Shown piece after piece: positions 13,530 through 21,390 of a DNA stretch of 24,535 bases. Every line of letters starts with the position of its first letter. Position 1 is the stretch's first letter. The DNA is from SW-4-43-9 sp047617985 (GTDB lineage: Archaea > Nanohalarchaeota > Nanosalinia > Nanosalinales > Nanosalinaceae), in contig JBLGBS010000013.1 in the NCBI GenBank assembly GCA_047617985.1, positions 1 through 24,535 on the forward strand. Direction: 5' to 3'. The notes under the pieces are model-generated. The model did not search any database and was not told where the DNA came from. It was given only the letters and a program-made list of their open reading frames with translations. The position numbers and the translations under genes were made by a program.

Positions 13530-15721
13530 TCAGCTTTGCGGAGCCAAACCTTCTTCTCATAGGTCTAATAGCGTTTATACCGGTTTACCTTGCTTTTACT
13601 CGTGAGGAGACTTTCAAGAAGATAACCTTGATTACCAAAGCACTGACCATCGTTCTGATAGCGACAGCGCTGGCATCACCATCGATGACAGTATCGGAAG
13701 AGAGAAACCAGGAGGATAGGGTCATCGTGCTTGAGGATAACTCCAGATCCACCCAGATAATAGATGAAGCAGACCTCGAGTTCGAAGACGTGGAGACAGA
13801 GAGAAGAACAGTTGCTGCAGGAAACACCTCCGACCTCTCATCAGGAATACTGCAGAACATACAGGAGGACACCTCCTATATACTTGTATCCGATCTCAGG
13901 TCATCGGAGTCGCTCGAAGATCTTCCCGAAAACATCAATAGCATGAACTCAACGATCAACCTTCTGAAGCCCGAGACAGAGCCAGAGTCAGCTGTAACAA
14001 TTAAAGGGCCTGAAACCACTTATCCCGGAGCTGAAAACAGATTCATCGTGGAAGTCAGCTCGACAGAGGAACAGGTTTCAGAACCAGATTTACAGTTAAA
14101 CGGTGAATCCGTCGAGCTCAGCAGGGCTGAAGGAGATAACCGATGGGTGTTCAGCAAAACATTTGATGACGAAGGACAGCAGACCCTAACCGCATCAATA
14201 ACCACAAATGACCGGTTCTCGGACAACAACAGATACTACAAAACCGTAGATGTCTCGGAGAAACCTGAGATACTTATTCTGGGAGATGAAGGAAGAATCA
14301 GCCAGGAGTTCAGCGATTTCTACTCCTTTGAAAGCAGAGACCAGCTCCCGAAAGATCTAAGCCCTTACTACACGGTTATAGCCAAGAAGCAGTTTGAGGA
14401 AGCTGATCTGGCAGGTTATACTGCCGAAGGAAACGGTTTGATATACACAGGTAAGCTTGAAAACGAGAACACTGTTCTGCCGATAAGGAAATCCGAATAC
14501 GAAGATCAGGGAATCAAGATGATGCTTCTGATAGACGCATCTGAAGGAGGTAACCCTGAGGAAAGACTGAAGAGAACGAAAAGGATCGCTGCCCTGCTCC
14601 TCGACTCCGAAACACTGCCGGAAGGTTCTCAGGTCGGAGCTCTCTACTACAATCAGGAGCCCTACGTTATAAGCGAGCCCAGAACCCTGGGAGAAAACAA
14701 CCACCGACAGAAACTCAAGGGCGGGATAACCAATATCCCGGTTGGAGGGAACAGTCTGCACTACAGAGCTATCAGAGCAGGTCAGGATGTGATCGACGGG
14801 GAAGGAAATCTCATGCTAATCACTGACGGCAGAGTAACCGCACTGGGAGACTTTTACAACGACACCAGAAACTCTAGAGAACTGGCGGAGAGCGGAGAAG
14901 AGAAGATAATATCGGTAATGGTAGGATCAGATCCAAACGAAAACTATCTGAGAGAGATCTCAAGCCTTTCAGGAGGTTTCGCCGTCAGCGACGCCAGATC
15001 CCAGGAAATAAAGTTCCAGGGCGGAGGATCCTCCAGTGAAGCAGTACCGCTCATAAAGAACGATGACAGCCACTTCATAACACGGGGAATAAACGTTGAC
15101 GGCTCCACAACAGGTTTCTACGGCGCTGAGCCCAAACCGGGAGCAAGACAGCTTGTCTCAGGCACAAACAGCGAACCCTTCCTCACAACATGGAGATACG
15201 GGATAGGAAGAGTTGCAGCCTTCTCAGGCGGAGAAAAAGATCTCGGAGCAACAATGTATCGCGACTCTGAACTGGTCTCCAGAACACTGAGCTGGGCAGT
15301 AGGAGACCCGCAGAGAAAAGATGAAAATAGCCTGGAAATTGAAGACGCTCAGGTGGGAGAAACTGTTGAAGCCAACGCAAACTACCCTGTTGAAGGACTT
15401 AACCGGCAAGGAGAAAATCTTTACACCGGCAAGCTTGAAACTTCTACACTCGGGTTCCATAGATTCAACGGCACTGTCTACAGCTACAACTACAACGACG
15501 AAGTGGAAGAGGTCGGCTACAGCAGTTCTGAGCAGATAGCAACCGATACAGGAGGACAGGTCTTCACACCAGATCAGAAACAGGAGATCAAAGAATCTGT
15601 ACAAGAGTTCAACAGCGAGGAAGTGGAAAGGCAAAGGGATATCTCCACCTACTTCCTCGGCGTAGCACTTTTAGTCTTCCTATCAGAAATCGGATACAGA
15701 AAGAGAAGAGGTAAGAAATAA
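13526..15721 (+). CDS. Second large membrane-anchored VWA-like protein
   Basis: The 731-residue protein has two N-terminal membrane helices (about 7-24 and 34-50), a long acidic region and a C-terminal helix (ISTYFLGVALLVFLSEIGY) with a basic tail. A VWA-like domain spans about 330-480: LLIDASEGG (Asp337, Ser339, but Gly at 341 where Ser is usual), then LMLITDGRVTALGD (Thr433-Asp434) and a terminal IISVMVG strand. Metal binding may therefore be altered. The first 300 residues include beta-strand pairs resembling Ig-like folds (for example ETTYPGAENRFIVEV). Translation is coupled to the upstream gene by a 4-base ATGA overlap and AGGTGATC at 13514-13521. The gene-level pattern resembles haloarchaeal BatA/BatB-like partners of MoxR; exact family is not certain. 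Confidence 0.75.
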   Translation: MISFAEPNLLLIGLIAFIPVYLAFTREETFKKITLITKALTIVLIATALASPSMTVSEERNQEDRVIVLEDNSRSTQIIDEADLEFEDVETERRTVAAGNTSDLSSGILQNIQEDTSYILVSDLRSSESLEDLPENINSMNSTINLLKPETEPESAVTIKGPETTYPGAENRFIVEVSSTEEQVSEPDLQLNGESVELSRAEGDNRWVFSKTFDDEGQQTLTASITTNDRFSDNNRYYKTVDVSEKPEILILGDEGRISQEFSDFYSFESRDQLPKDLSPYYTVIAKKQFEEADLAGYTAEGNGLIYTGKLENENTVLPIRKSEYEDQGIKMMLLIDASEGGNPEERLKRTKRIAALLLDSETLPEGSQVGALYYNQEPYVISEPRTLGENNHRQKLKGGITNIPVGGNSLHYRAIRAGQDVIDGEGNLMLITDGRVTALGDFYNDTRNSRELAESGEEKIISVMVGSDPNENYLREISSLSGGFAVSDARSQEIKFQGGGSSSEAVPLIKNDDSHFITRGINVDGSTTGFYGAEPKPGARQLVSGTNSEPFLTTWRYGIGRVAAFSGGEKDLGATMYRDSELVSRTLSWAVGDPQRKDENSLEIEDAQVGETVEANANYPVEGLNRQGENLYTGKLETSTLGFHRFNGTVYSYNYNDEVEEVGYSSSEQIATDTGGQVFTPDQKQEIKESVQEFNSEEVERQRDISTYFLGVALLVFLSEIGYRKRRGKK

Positions 15722-15722
15722 T

Positions 15723-15776
15723 ATGAGAAAATCGTACGTGATCCTTCACCCGAAGGGAAAAGGAGGTAAGAAATAA
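15723..15776 (+). CDS. Possible 17-codon minigene between repeats
   Basis: The frame encodes MRKSYVILHPKGKGGKK and ends with TAA at 15774-15776. It lies wholly within the 55-base duplication between two operon genes and its Lys-rich end copies the end of the preceding gene (RGKK). It is probably a by-product that lets ribosomes re-initiate in the operon and need not be functional. Confidence 0.25.
   Translation: MRKSYVILHPKGKGGKK
15762..15767 (+). promoter_or_regulatory. Strong ribosome binding site GGAGGT
   Basis: A perfect GGAGGT lies 10 bases before the ATG at 15778. The matching position before the minigene in the first repeat copy is the weaker AGAGGT. Confidence 0.6.
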
Positions 15777-15777
15777 T

Positions 15778-16245
15778 ATGAAATCACCGATGCTGAAGAG
15801 AAGACTGAATCCTTTTTTACTGGCCACCACAATACTTGTACTTTCAATCCTGGCCAGTCTCTCCGTACTCTACCAGGGTCAATTAAGCAATATTCTGCAG
15901 GAGAAAAACAATCTGAGCGAAGAACTGGAGGAAAGAGACAGCAGAATAAATAATCTTGAACAGGAAAACGCTAATCTCTCCGATACAGTCAACAGTCAGG
16001 CAGAGAGGATAGAGACATACCAGAACGAGAAAGATCTACTTGAATCACAGCTCGACAGTATAAACTCTACAGTTCAAAGCCTCAGAGAGCAGGTAGATGA
16101 TCTGGAAGCTGAAAACGCAGAGATCAGAGATGATTTAGATCAAATAAACGGCACTTTAGAAGTTATTTGTGAAGACAACCAAACCTACATAGAAAACGGG
16201 GATGGAAAATGTGGAACGTACGGACATGAGTACAGAGGTTCATAA
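15778..16245 (+). CDS. Membrane-anchored coiled-coil protein, 155 aa
   Basis: A basic N-terminus (MKSPMLKRRL) and one hydrophobic helix (FLLATTILVLSILASLSVLY, 13-32) anchor the protein. Residues about 35-128 form a heptad-rich coiled coil full of Asn, Glu and Leu (NNLSEELEERDSRINNLEQE and similar). The C-terminus has two cysteines (VICEDN, GKCGTYG) that could pair outside the cell. The topology resembles FtsB/FtsL-like or other scaffold proteins, but no family is claimed. Its position inside the VWA cluster, after a strong ribosome site and with a 1-base overlap to the next gene, suggests a structural role in that assembly. Confidence 0.75.
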   Translation: MKSPMLKRRLNPFLLATTILVLSILASLSVLYQGQLSNILQEKNNLSEELEERDSRINNLEQENANLSDTVNSQAERIETYQNEKDLLESQLDSINSTVQSLREQVDDLEAENAEIRDDLDQINGTLEVICEDNQTYIENGDGKCGTYGHEYRGS

Positions 16246-17003
16246 TGAGAGTAGAGAAACTTTTCACGCGTCTGAAAAGAGAATTTCTGAAGGTCAACTT
16301 CCTTCAAGCATGTCTAGACTCTATACTGTTCTTTCTGTCAGCTAATCTTGTACTGTTTCTTTTCTCGCTGAGGTTCACCAGTGCCGGCAGAAACCTGGAG
16401 TATCTGATCCCTATTACACTGATAATTTTTGTTTCGGATTTCTACTACCGCTCCAAGAAGTACAATATCGAGATCTACGAGCAGAAAAACCCTGAGCTGA
16501 GGGAGAGGCTGAGAACCGCCCGCGACAACATCGAATCCAACAACATTGTCTCGCAGGCGCTTTTCGATGAAATACTTGATATATCAAGATCTGTTAGCTC
16601 GGAGAGCATAATTCCGAGCAAGAAAATTGTTCAGAAGATGCTTGCTATTGGAGTTATAAGCTTCATCACTGTTCTCTCAGGTATATTCAACTTCCAGATT
16701 CTTGATCAGGGCGGTGAGATAATACCGGATAACACAGATAATATTATAGATCAGATAACCCAAGGTGAGGACGATCCGTTTGAAATCAGGAACGGTTCGG
16801 AGATATACGGAGAGGAGCAGACAGTTGAGGTAGATGGGCTGATAAACTACAGTATAGAGGGAAGAGGCACTGCCGAAAACACTGAAACAGGCTCAAGGGA
16901 TAGAGAGATAGAAGACATAGCTCTGGGAGAAACCTACACCGGAATGGAGAGAAACCTTCAGCTGGCGAAAGAATACAGCCTTGCAATCAAGGAGTTCGAG
17001 TAG
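16245..17003 (+). CDS. Membrane protein of the MoxR/VWA cluster, 252 aa
   Basis: There are hydrophobic helices at about 24-43 (LDSILFFLSANLVLFLFSLR) and 52-66 (LEYLIPITLIIFVSD). A helical, charged loop (KNPELRERLRTARDNI) follows, then a third helix at about 131-150 (MLAIGVISFITVLSGIFNF). The C-terminal 100 residues are acidic and hydrophilic, ending in a helix (YTGMERNLQLAKEYSLAIKEFE). Multi-pass proteins with a helical mid-domain of this kind accompany MoxR-VWA operons in haloarchaea, but I cannot name the family from sequence. The start overlaps the previous stop by one base (TAATG), with GAGGT seven bases upstream. Confidence 0.7.
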   Translation: MRVEKLFTRLKREFLKVNFLQACLDSILFFLSANLVLFLFSLRFTSAGRNLEYLIPITLIIFVSDFYYRSKKYNIEIYEQKNPELRERLRTARDNIESNNIVSQALFDEILDISRSVSSESIIPSKKIVQKMLAIGVISFITVLSGIFNFQILDQGGEIIPDNTDNIIDQITQGEDDPFEIRNGSEIYGEEQTVEVDGLINYSIEGRGTAENTETGSRDREIEDIALGETYTGMERNLQLAKEYSLAIKEFE

Positions 17004-17011
17004 ATTAATGG

Positions 17012-17019
17012 ATTTAAAC
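17012..17019 (+). promoter_or_regulatory. TATA box for moxR
   Basis: ATTTAAAC is centred 26 bases before the ATG at 17041. The ATPase and its followers may thus be transcribed apart from the upstream VWA genes. Confidence 0.55.
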
Positions 17020-17040
17020 TTCCAGCCTCCATAGATAAGT

Positions 17041-18009
17041 ATGAAAATTCAAGCCAGTGACGATACCGGAAAGTACGAGAAAGCAAGCCAGAGACTGAAC
17101 AAGGTTATGGATGAAACCGGAAAAGTAATCGTTGGACAGGAAGAAACCATAGAAAACATACTGATAGCTGTAATATGTGACGGAAACGTCCTGCTGGAGT
17201 CCTATCCTGGACTGGGGAAAACCAAGACCGTTAGAACGCTTTCAAAGGTTCTCGGACTTAACTTCTCGAGGATACAGAACACGCCGGATCTTATGCCTTC
17301 CGATATCACCGGCACACACATAATAAATGAGAACGAGCATGGAGAGAAAGAGTTTGTCTTCCAGCAGGGGCCTATCTTCGCCAATATGGTTCTAGCGGAT
17401 GAGATAAACCGTGCTACGCCTAAAACCCAGTCATCGCTTCTGGAGGCTATGGAGGAGAAACAGGTAACAGTCGGAAACGAGTCCTACCAGCTGGAGAAGC
17501 CTTTCTTCGTGATGGCTACACAGAACCCTATCGACCAGGAGGGGACATATCCGCTTCCGGAAGCGCAGAAGGACAGGTTCATGATGAAGCTGAAGTTCGA
17601 CCACCCGGAAAAGGATGAGGAAGAAGAGATTGTGGAAAGATTCACCTCCGAACTTGACTACTCCCCACAGCTTGAAAGAGTGCTTTCCGAGGCATCCCTC
17701 ATCAAGCTTCAGGAGTTCGTCAGACAGGTTCCAATCGCTGATGACATCAAGGAGAGAGCTGTGGAGATTGTCTCAGAGACCCGAAACCATGAAGCACTTA
17801 ACTACGGTGCCTCACCAAGGGCTTCGATCAACCTGGTTCTTGCAGGCAAAGGCAGAGCGCTGATACAGGGAAGAAACTATGTTTCAGCTCGTGATGTGAA
17901 TGAAATGGCTGAGCCGGTTCTCAGACACAGGATAGGCCTCAACTTCAAGGCGGAGAAAGAGGGTAAAACCGAAGCCGATGTTATAGAAGAGATAGTTGAC
18001 CGCGTCTAG
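17041..18009 (+). CDS. moxR: MoxR-family AAA+ ATPase
   Basis: MoxR ATPases act as chaperones that remodel or load metals into partner complexes, usually with VWA proteins from the same operon. The 322-residue length is typical. VGQEETIENI (31-40) is the family's opening segment. Walker A is SYPGLGKTKTV (54-64), Walker B is MVLADEINRATP (116-127), and sensor 1 is ATQNPIDQEGTYPLPEAQKDRF (from 159), all highly conserved in MoxR. The lid region includes YGASPRASINLVLAGKGRA with its sensor 2 Arg. The start is fixed by TATA spacing. It is followed after 5 bases by the DUF58 gene. Confidence 0.95.
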   Translation: MKIQASDDTGKYEKASQRLNKVMDETGKVIVGQEETIENILIAVICDGNVLLESYPGLGKTKTVRTLSKVLGLNFSRIQNTPDLMPSDITGTHIINENEHGEKEFVFQQGPIFANMVLADEINRATPKTQSSLLEAMEEKQVTVGNESYQLEKPFFVMATQNPIDQEGTYPLPEAQKDRFMMKLKFDHPEKDEEEEIVERFTSELDYSPQLERVLSEASLIKLQEFVRQVPIADDIKERAVEIVSETRNHEALNYGASPRASINLVLAGKGRALIQGRNYVSARDVNEMAEPVLRHRIGLNFKAEKEGKTEADVIEEIVDRV

Positions 18010-18014
18010 GAACA

Positions 18015-18875
18015 ATGATCGAGATAGACTTCATAGATGAGCTTGACAGGTTCAATCTTGCACTGAAAAAGAATTCTACAGAGATACATGAAGGAGAGCA
18101 GAGCTCATCCTCAACCGGGCAGGGAATGATATTCGAGGATCACAAGAAATACCTTCCCGGCGACGATATAAGGAAGATAGACTGGAAGGCCTACGCCAGA
18201 ACCGGAGATCTGTACGTCAAGAGGTTCGAGGAAGAGAAAAGTGTAACAGTTCACATCCTTGTCGATAGAAGCAGTTCAATGGACTTCGGAGACAAGGAAA
18301 AGAAATACGACTACGCCTCGAAAATTGGGTTGGCGCTGGCTTACATGACCTCAAATACAAACGATAGATTCAGATTCTCTGTATTCTCCGAGACAATAAC
18401 CGACATATCCTCAGCAAGACGCAATCCGAACATAGGAGGAATGGTTGACACACTGAACGAGCTGAGAAAAACACCTGAAAGCAGAATAGAGAAATGCATA
18501 ACAGAGTACAGCGCCAGAATCGAGAATAAATCTGTTGTCGTTATAATATCTGATTTCCTGACAGATATCGAGGAGATAGAGTCTGCGATCAACAGACTGA
18601 GCGGGAGCGAGATCGTTCTTGTAAACACTTTCGACGTAGAGGAGATCGATCCCAGCATTGAGGGCGACAAAATACTTCAGGATCCTGAATCCGATCGGGA
18701 AATGAGAACCTACCTATCCAGAAAGACTAGGGATGATTATAGACAGAAACTGGAAAACCATATGGATCAGATCGAGGAAATAGCTGACAAGTACGGCGCC
18801 AGCTACATACTTGCCTCAACTGAGGAAGATGTCTTCGAATCATTTCTTAAAGTGTGGCGGGCTATAAACGAATAA
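18015..18875 (+). CDS. DUF58-family protein with VWA-type domain
   Basis: DUF58 proteins are the constant partner of MoxR. The family signature YLPGDDIRKIDWKAYARTGD (46-65) followed by LYVKRFEEE is intact. A VWA-like domain follows with MIDAS residues Asp84-Ser86-Ser88 (LVDRSSSMDFG) and a VVIISDFLTD strand near 175. It is 286 residues long with no membrane helix, so it is cytoplasmic and could connect the soluble MoxR ATPase to the membrane VWA proteins encoded upstream. AGGA lies a few bases before the ATG. It is translated close behind moxR. Confidence 0.93.
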   Translation: MIEIDFIDELDRFNLALKKNSTEIHEGEQSSSSTGQGMIFEDHKKYLPGDDIRKIDWKAYARTGDLYVKRFEEEKSVTVHILVDRSSSMDFGDKEKKYDYASKIGLALAYMTSNTNDRFRFSVFSETITDISSARRNPNIGGMVDTLNELRKTPESRIEKCITEYSARIENKSVVVIISDFLTDIEEIESAINRLSGSEIVLVNTFDVEEIDPSIEGDKILQDPESDREMRTYLSRKTRDDYRQKLENHMDQIEEIADKYGASYILASTEEDVFESFLKVWRAINE

Positions 18876-18881
18876 CCCGCA

Positions 18882-19622
18882 ATGAAAATCTTCGACTTCC
18901 AACTGTTGGACAGTATACCTGCTCTGTATCTTCCCGAGGCAGAGCTCCTCGTAATCTCTGACCTACATCTCGGTCTGGAAAAGACAATGACATTCAAGGG
19001 AAACTACATCCCGCAGAACCAACTGGAGGAGATGAAAGAGGAGATAAAGGAGGCTAAAAAGCAGACAGGTGCAACACGGATACTGGTCAACGGAGATCTG
19101 AAAAACCAGTTTAAGACTTCCTACAGCGAGAACGAAGAAGTCAAGGAACTAATCAACTTTCTCACCTTCAACTTCGATGAAGTGATAGCAGTGGAGGGAA
19201 ACCACGACACATTCATAGAATCAACACTCGAGGAGCGGGGAGTAGAAATACGTGAAATCTATATGGAGAGCGGAATACTGTTCGTTCACGGAGACAGAGA
19301 GCTTGAAGAACTTGAGGCGGATCTAGAGAGTATCGATACTATCGTTATCGGGCATGAGCACCCGGCTATAGCTATGAAGGATGATATAGGGGTGAAGGAG
19401 AAGGTTCCCGCCGTGCTTTACGGAGAGGCCGATGATGGGAAGAACATAGTTGTGCTTCCGGCTTTCTCAAAGATTGCGAACGGTACAAGCGTGAACGAAG
19501 TACCGGAAAAAGAGCTTCTGTCACCAATTCTGCGAAACAGATCGGACAAAGACAAACTGAAAGCTGTCGGCATATCACGGGAAGCAGGTCTTCTGGAGTT
19601 TCCGGAGCTCTCCAAGATGTAG
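18882..19622 (+). CDS. Calcineurin-like metallophosphoesterase (archaeal PdeM/ICC-like)
   Basis: This is a two-metal phosphoesterase. The metal-binding motifs appear in order: SDLHLG (26-31), NGDLKNQ (70-76), EGNHDT (105-110), VHGDRE (135-140) and GHEHP (157-161). Together they form a complete active site. The 246 residues and motif spacing fit the archaeal phosphoesterases related to bacterial PdeM, whose gene is commonly linked to an Lhr helicase in DNA-repair cassettes. In this window lhr lies upstream on the same strand, separated by the VWA/MoxR genes. It starts 6 bases after the DUF58 stop, without a clear ribosome site, and probably shares that transcript. Substrate is unknown. Confidence 0.85.
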   Translation: MKIFDFQLLDSIPALYLPEAELLVISDLHLGLEKTMTFKGNYIPQNQLEEMKEEIKEAKKQTGATRILVNGDLKNQFKTSYSENEEVKELINFLTFNFDEVIAVEGNHDTFIESTLEERGVEIREIYMESGILFVHGDRELEELEADLESIDTIVIGHEHPAIAMKDDIGVKEKVPAVLYGEADDGKNIVVLPAFSKIANGTSVNEVPEKELLSPILRNRSDKDKLKAVGISREAGLLEFPELSKM

Positions 19623-19635
19623 TATTTTCTAAATA

Positions 19636-20805
19636 TTACTGAAGTCTGTAGCTCAGCCCGAAAAGGAGTACTGCTGCGACAGCTGCGATCTGGAACGAAA
19701 GCGCTATACCGCCTACAGAGGCCGCAGTTCCAGCCATTGTAGGGCCTATAGCCTGGCCTGTGTGCTTGGAAAACTCAAGGAACCCTGTCATCTCACCTTC
19801 AACTTCATCCGGAACCTGGGAATCGTAGAAAGCATGTATCAATGGTGACATACCGGCAACAAACAGTCTTGCCAGAAGGAATAGAGCTCCAATAACATAG
19901 ATACTTGATGAAAAGCTCATCAGAACCAGTACGGGAACCAGAAGCAGGGACAGAACTGACGCAACCTTCAGATCACCTATCTTATCACCGAGATCTCCAA
20001 AGAATACCTGGAAAAGCTTCGGAAGTGCAGCCAGACCGAACACAACACCCATCATCTCATAGCTTGCGTTCATATCTTCAAGCAGCAGAGGTACCGCAAG
20101 CCAGAAGAACGAGAAAATCACAGAATAAACCAGAATCAAGCTGAGAGGTGCCTTCAAACTTCCCCAGTTCTCCATCAGATGTTTTCTATCATCAGTATAG
20201 GTCTTCCGGCTGAAAAGCTCCTCTATCGATTCGATGAACCCTTTCTTGCCTTCAAGGCCTACATAAAGGTAGAAAACGAGCGCTGCAAGCCATGCGGAGA
20301 AAACCCAGATCGCGAACGTAAGATTAAAACCATGTGATGCGATCAGGAAACCTCCTATTATAGGGCCGATAATTGCTGCGAGATTTGCTCCAAGTAGGAA
20401 GACTGAAGTCGACTCAGCTTCAGCACTGCTGTCAGAGCTTTTGAGTGTTAAAGTCCATCCGCCGTTCCATATCATTGATTTCACAAACCCCTCGAAAACC
20501 TTCCCCACAACCAGAAGAATTGGGATACCGGTCAGGTAGAAAAGTCCAGGCATCAGATTCATCGTCAAGCCTATGAATATGACTATCTTCTCACCTGCTC
20601 TCTGAACAAGATTGCCTACAGGTATATCCATTATCAGCGGTATAAAAGCAGGTATAGAGGTCATCACACCTATGAGGAAAACGCTGTCGATATGCATTTC
20701 GAAGAAAATCGGTAGAAACATCCAGACCGTATTACTTCCCAGCCTTGAAATTAGAAATATAACCGAGAGATACTTCGCGATCGATGGAACACGGTCAAAC
20801 TCCAT
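19636..20805 (-). CDS. Major facilitator superfamily transporter
   Basis: The 389 residues contain about twelve hydrophobic helices. The MFS signature between helices 2 and 3 appears as DIPVGNLVQRAGEKIVIFIG (about 60-79), with its counterpart in the second half at FFGDLGDKIGDLKVASV. A hydrophilic loop (EGKKGFIESIEELFSRKTYTDDRKH) separates the two six-helix halves. Substrate cannot be told. The ATG at 20805 has a TATA box 27 bases upstream. It converges with the phosphoesterase gene, the two stops being 13 bases apart. Confidence 0.9.
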   Translation of the reverse strand: MEFDRVPSIAKYLSVIFLISRLGSNTVWMFLPIFFEMHIDSVFLIGVMTSIPAFIPLIMDIPVGNLVQRAGEKIVIFIGLTMNLMPGLFYLTGIPILLVVGKVFEGFVKSMIWNGGWTLTLKSSDSSAEAESTSVFLLGANLAAIIGPIIGGFLIASHGFNLTFAIWVFSAWLAALVFYLYVGLEGKKGFIESIEELFSRKTYTDDRKHLMENWGSLKAPLSLILVYSVIFSFFWLAVPLLLEDMNASYEMMGVVFGLAALPKLFQVFFGDLGDKIGDLKVASVLSLLLVPVLVLMSFSSSIYVIGALFLLARLFVAGMSPLIHAFYDSQVPDEVEGEMTGFLEFSKHTGQAIGPTMAGTAASVGGIALSFQIAAVAAVLLFGLSYRLQ

Positions 20806-20827
20806 ACTGGAAAAACTGGCGAGCTAG

Positions 20828-20836
20828 AATATAAAT
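20828..20836 (-). promoter_or_regulatory. TATA box for the MFS transporter
   Basis: Minus-strand ATTTATATT is centred 27 bases before the ATG at 20805. It overlaps nothing but the short gap to the preceding gene. Confidence 0.6.
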
Positions 20837-20837
20837 T

Positions 20838-21083
20838 TCAGTAAGTTACAAATCCTTCGGAACCGTCATCCGAAGACTCATCCTCGTTTTTATCCTGATC
20901 TTCCTGGTCTGCCTCCTGCTTCTCTGCAAACTTTTCTTTGGCTTTCTCCTTTAACTCCTGATATCTTTTTTCAGCCATATCTTGGTGTTCGGTTCCTGCC
21001 TCTTCCTTTTTCAGCTTCCGGTAGCGCTTCTCACTATCTTCATCAGAGCTGTCCTTTGCTGCCTCCAGAAACTCATTTGTCAT
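20838..21083 (-). CDS. Small charged helical protein, 81 aa
   Basis: No family recognised. The protein is almost entirely charged and helical, with two similar segments (SEKRYRKLKKE and AEKRYQELKEK) about 20 residues apart, then an Asp/Glu/Ser-rich tail. I chose the ATG at 21083 over a TTG 18 bases upstream because a perfect GGAGGTGG (21092-21099, minus strand) lies 8 bases away. The start overlaps the end of the upstream gene by 11 bases (ATGACAAATGA), so the two are translationally coupled. Confidence 0.6.
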   Translation of the reverse strand: MTNEFLEAAKDSSDEDSEKRYRKLKKEEAGTEHQDMAEKRYQELKEKAKEKFAEKQEADQEDQDKNEDESSDDGSEGFVTY

Positions 21084-21300
21084 CTCTTTTTCCACCTCCA
21101 ACGAAAGGTATCTTCCTCATAATAGCAACCACATCTTCAACGGTTTCAGCGGAGCGCTCCATCGACCCAAGAGATCTCTCCAGCGACTGAACAGCCTGGT
21201 CAAGATTTTTCAGCAGGATAAATACGAATATCAGCACCGCTATGAAGATCAGTTTCAGGATAATATCTAAGACGAGGTCGAGGGTTACAAGATCTATCAT
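21073..21300 (-). CDS. Small single-pass membrane protein, 75 aa
   Basis: A hydrophobic helix covers residues about 5-29 (VTLDLVLDIILKLIFIAVLIFVFILL). An amphipathic segment follows with a short repeat-like pattern (LERSLGSMERSAETVEDVVAIM) and a basic end (GGGKRDDK). I start it at the ATG at 21300, not at 21354, because a TATA box (21323-21331) lies 27 bases upstream of 21300. It forms a two-gene unit with the charged protein downstream. Function unknown. Confidence 0.6.
   Translation of the reverse strand: MIDLVTLDLVLDIILKLIFIAVLIFVFILLKNLDQAVQSLERSLGSMERSAETVEDVVAIMRKIPFVGGGKRDDK
21092..21099 (-). promoter_or_regulatory. Ribosome binding site GGAGGTGG
   Basis: This strong site lies inside the end of the upstream small gene (its Gly-Gly-Gly codons) and fixes the start at 21083. 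Confidence 0.6.
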
Positions 21301-21322
21301 AAAACCGGATTGTGTCTGGAGG

Positions 21323-21331
21323 ATTTTATAG
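21323..21331 (-). promoter_or_regulatory. TATA box for the small membrane protein
   Basis: Minus-strand CTATAAAAT is centred 27 bases before the ATG at 21300. Confidence 0.55.
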
Positions 21332-21352
21332 TTATGGCCGGCTTTGGAAACC

Positions 21353-21360
21353 ATTATAAG
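21353..21360 (+). promoter_or_regulatory. Possible TATA box for the histone-fold gene
   Basis: ATTATAAG is about 35 bases before the ATG at 21391, which would give a leader of roughly 8 bases. Confidence 0.35.
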
Positions 21361-21390
21361 CTTCTAAGAGGAAAAATTTACGTGATATAG

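Larger units (their letters stand above)
15709..15781 (+). repeat. 18-bp direct repeat with 55-base period
   Basis: AGGTAAGAAATAATATGA occurs at 15709-15726 and again, identical, at 15764-15781. Each copy contains a Gly-Lys-Lys-stop end of one gene, part of a ribosome site and the ATG of the next. This is the footprint of a local duplication or slippage event. Confidence 0.85.
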
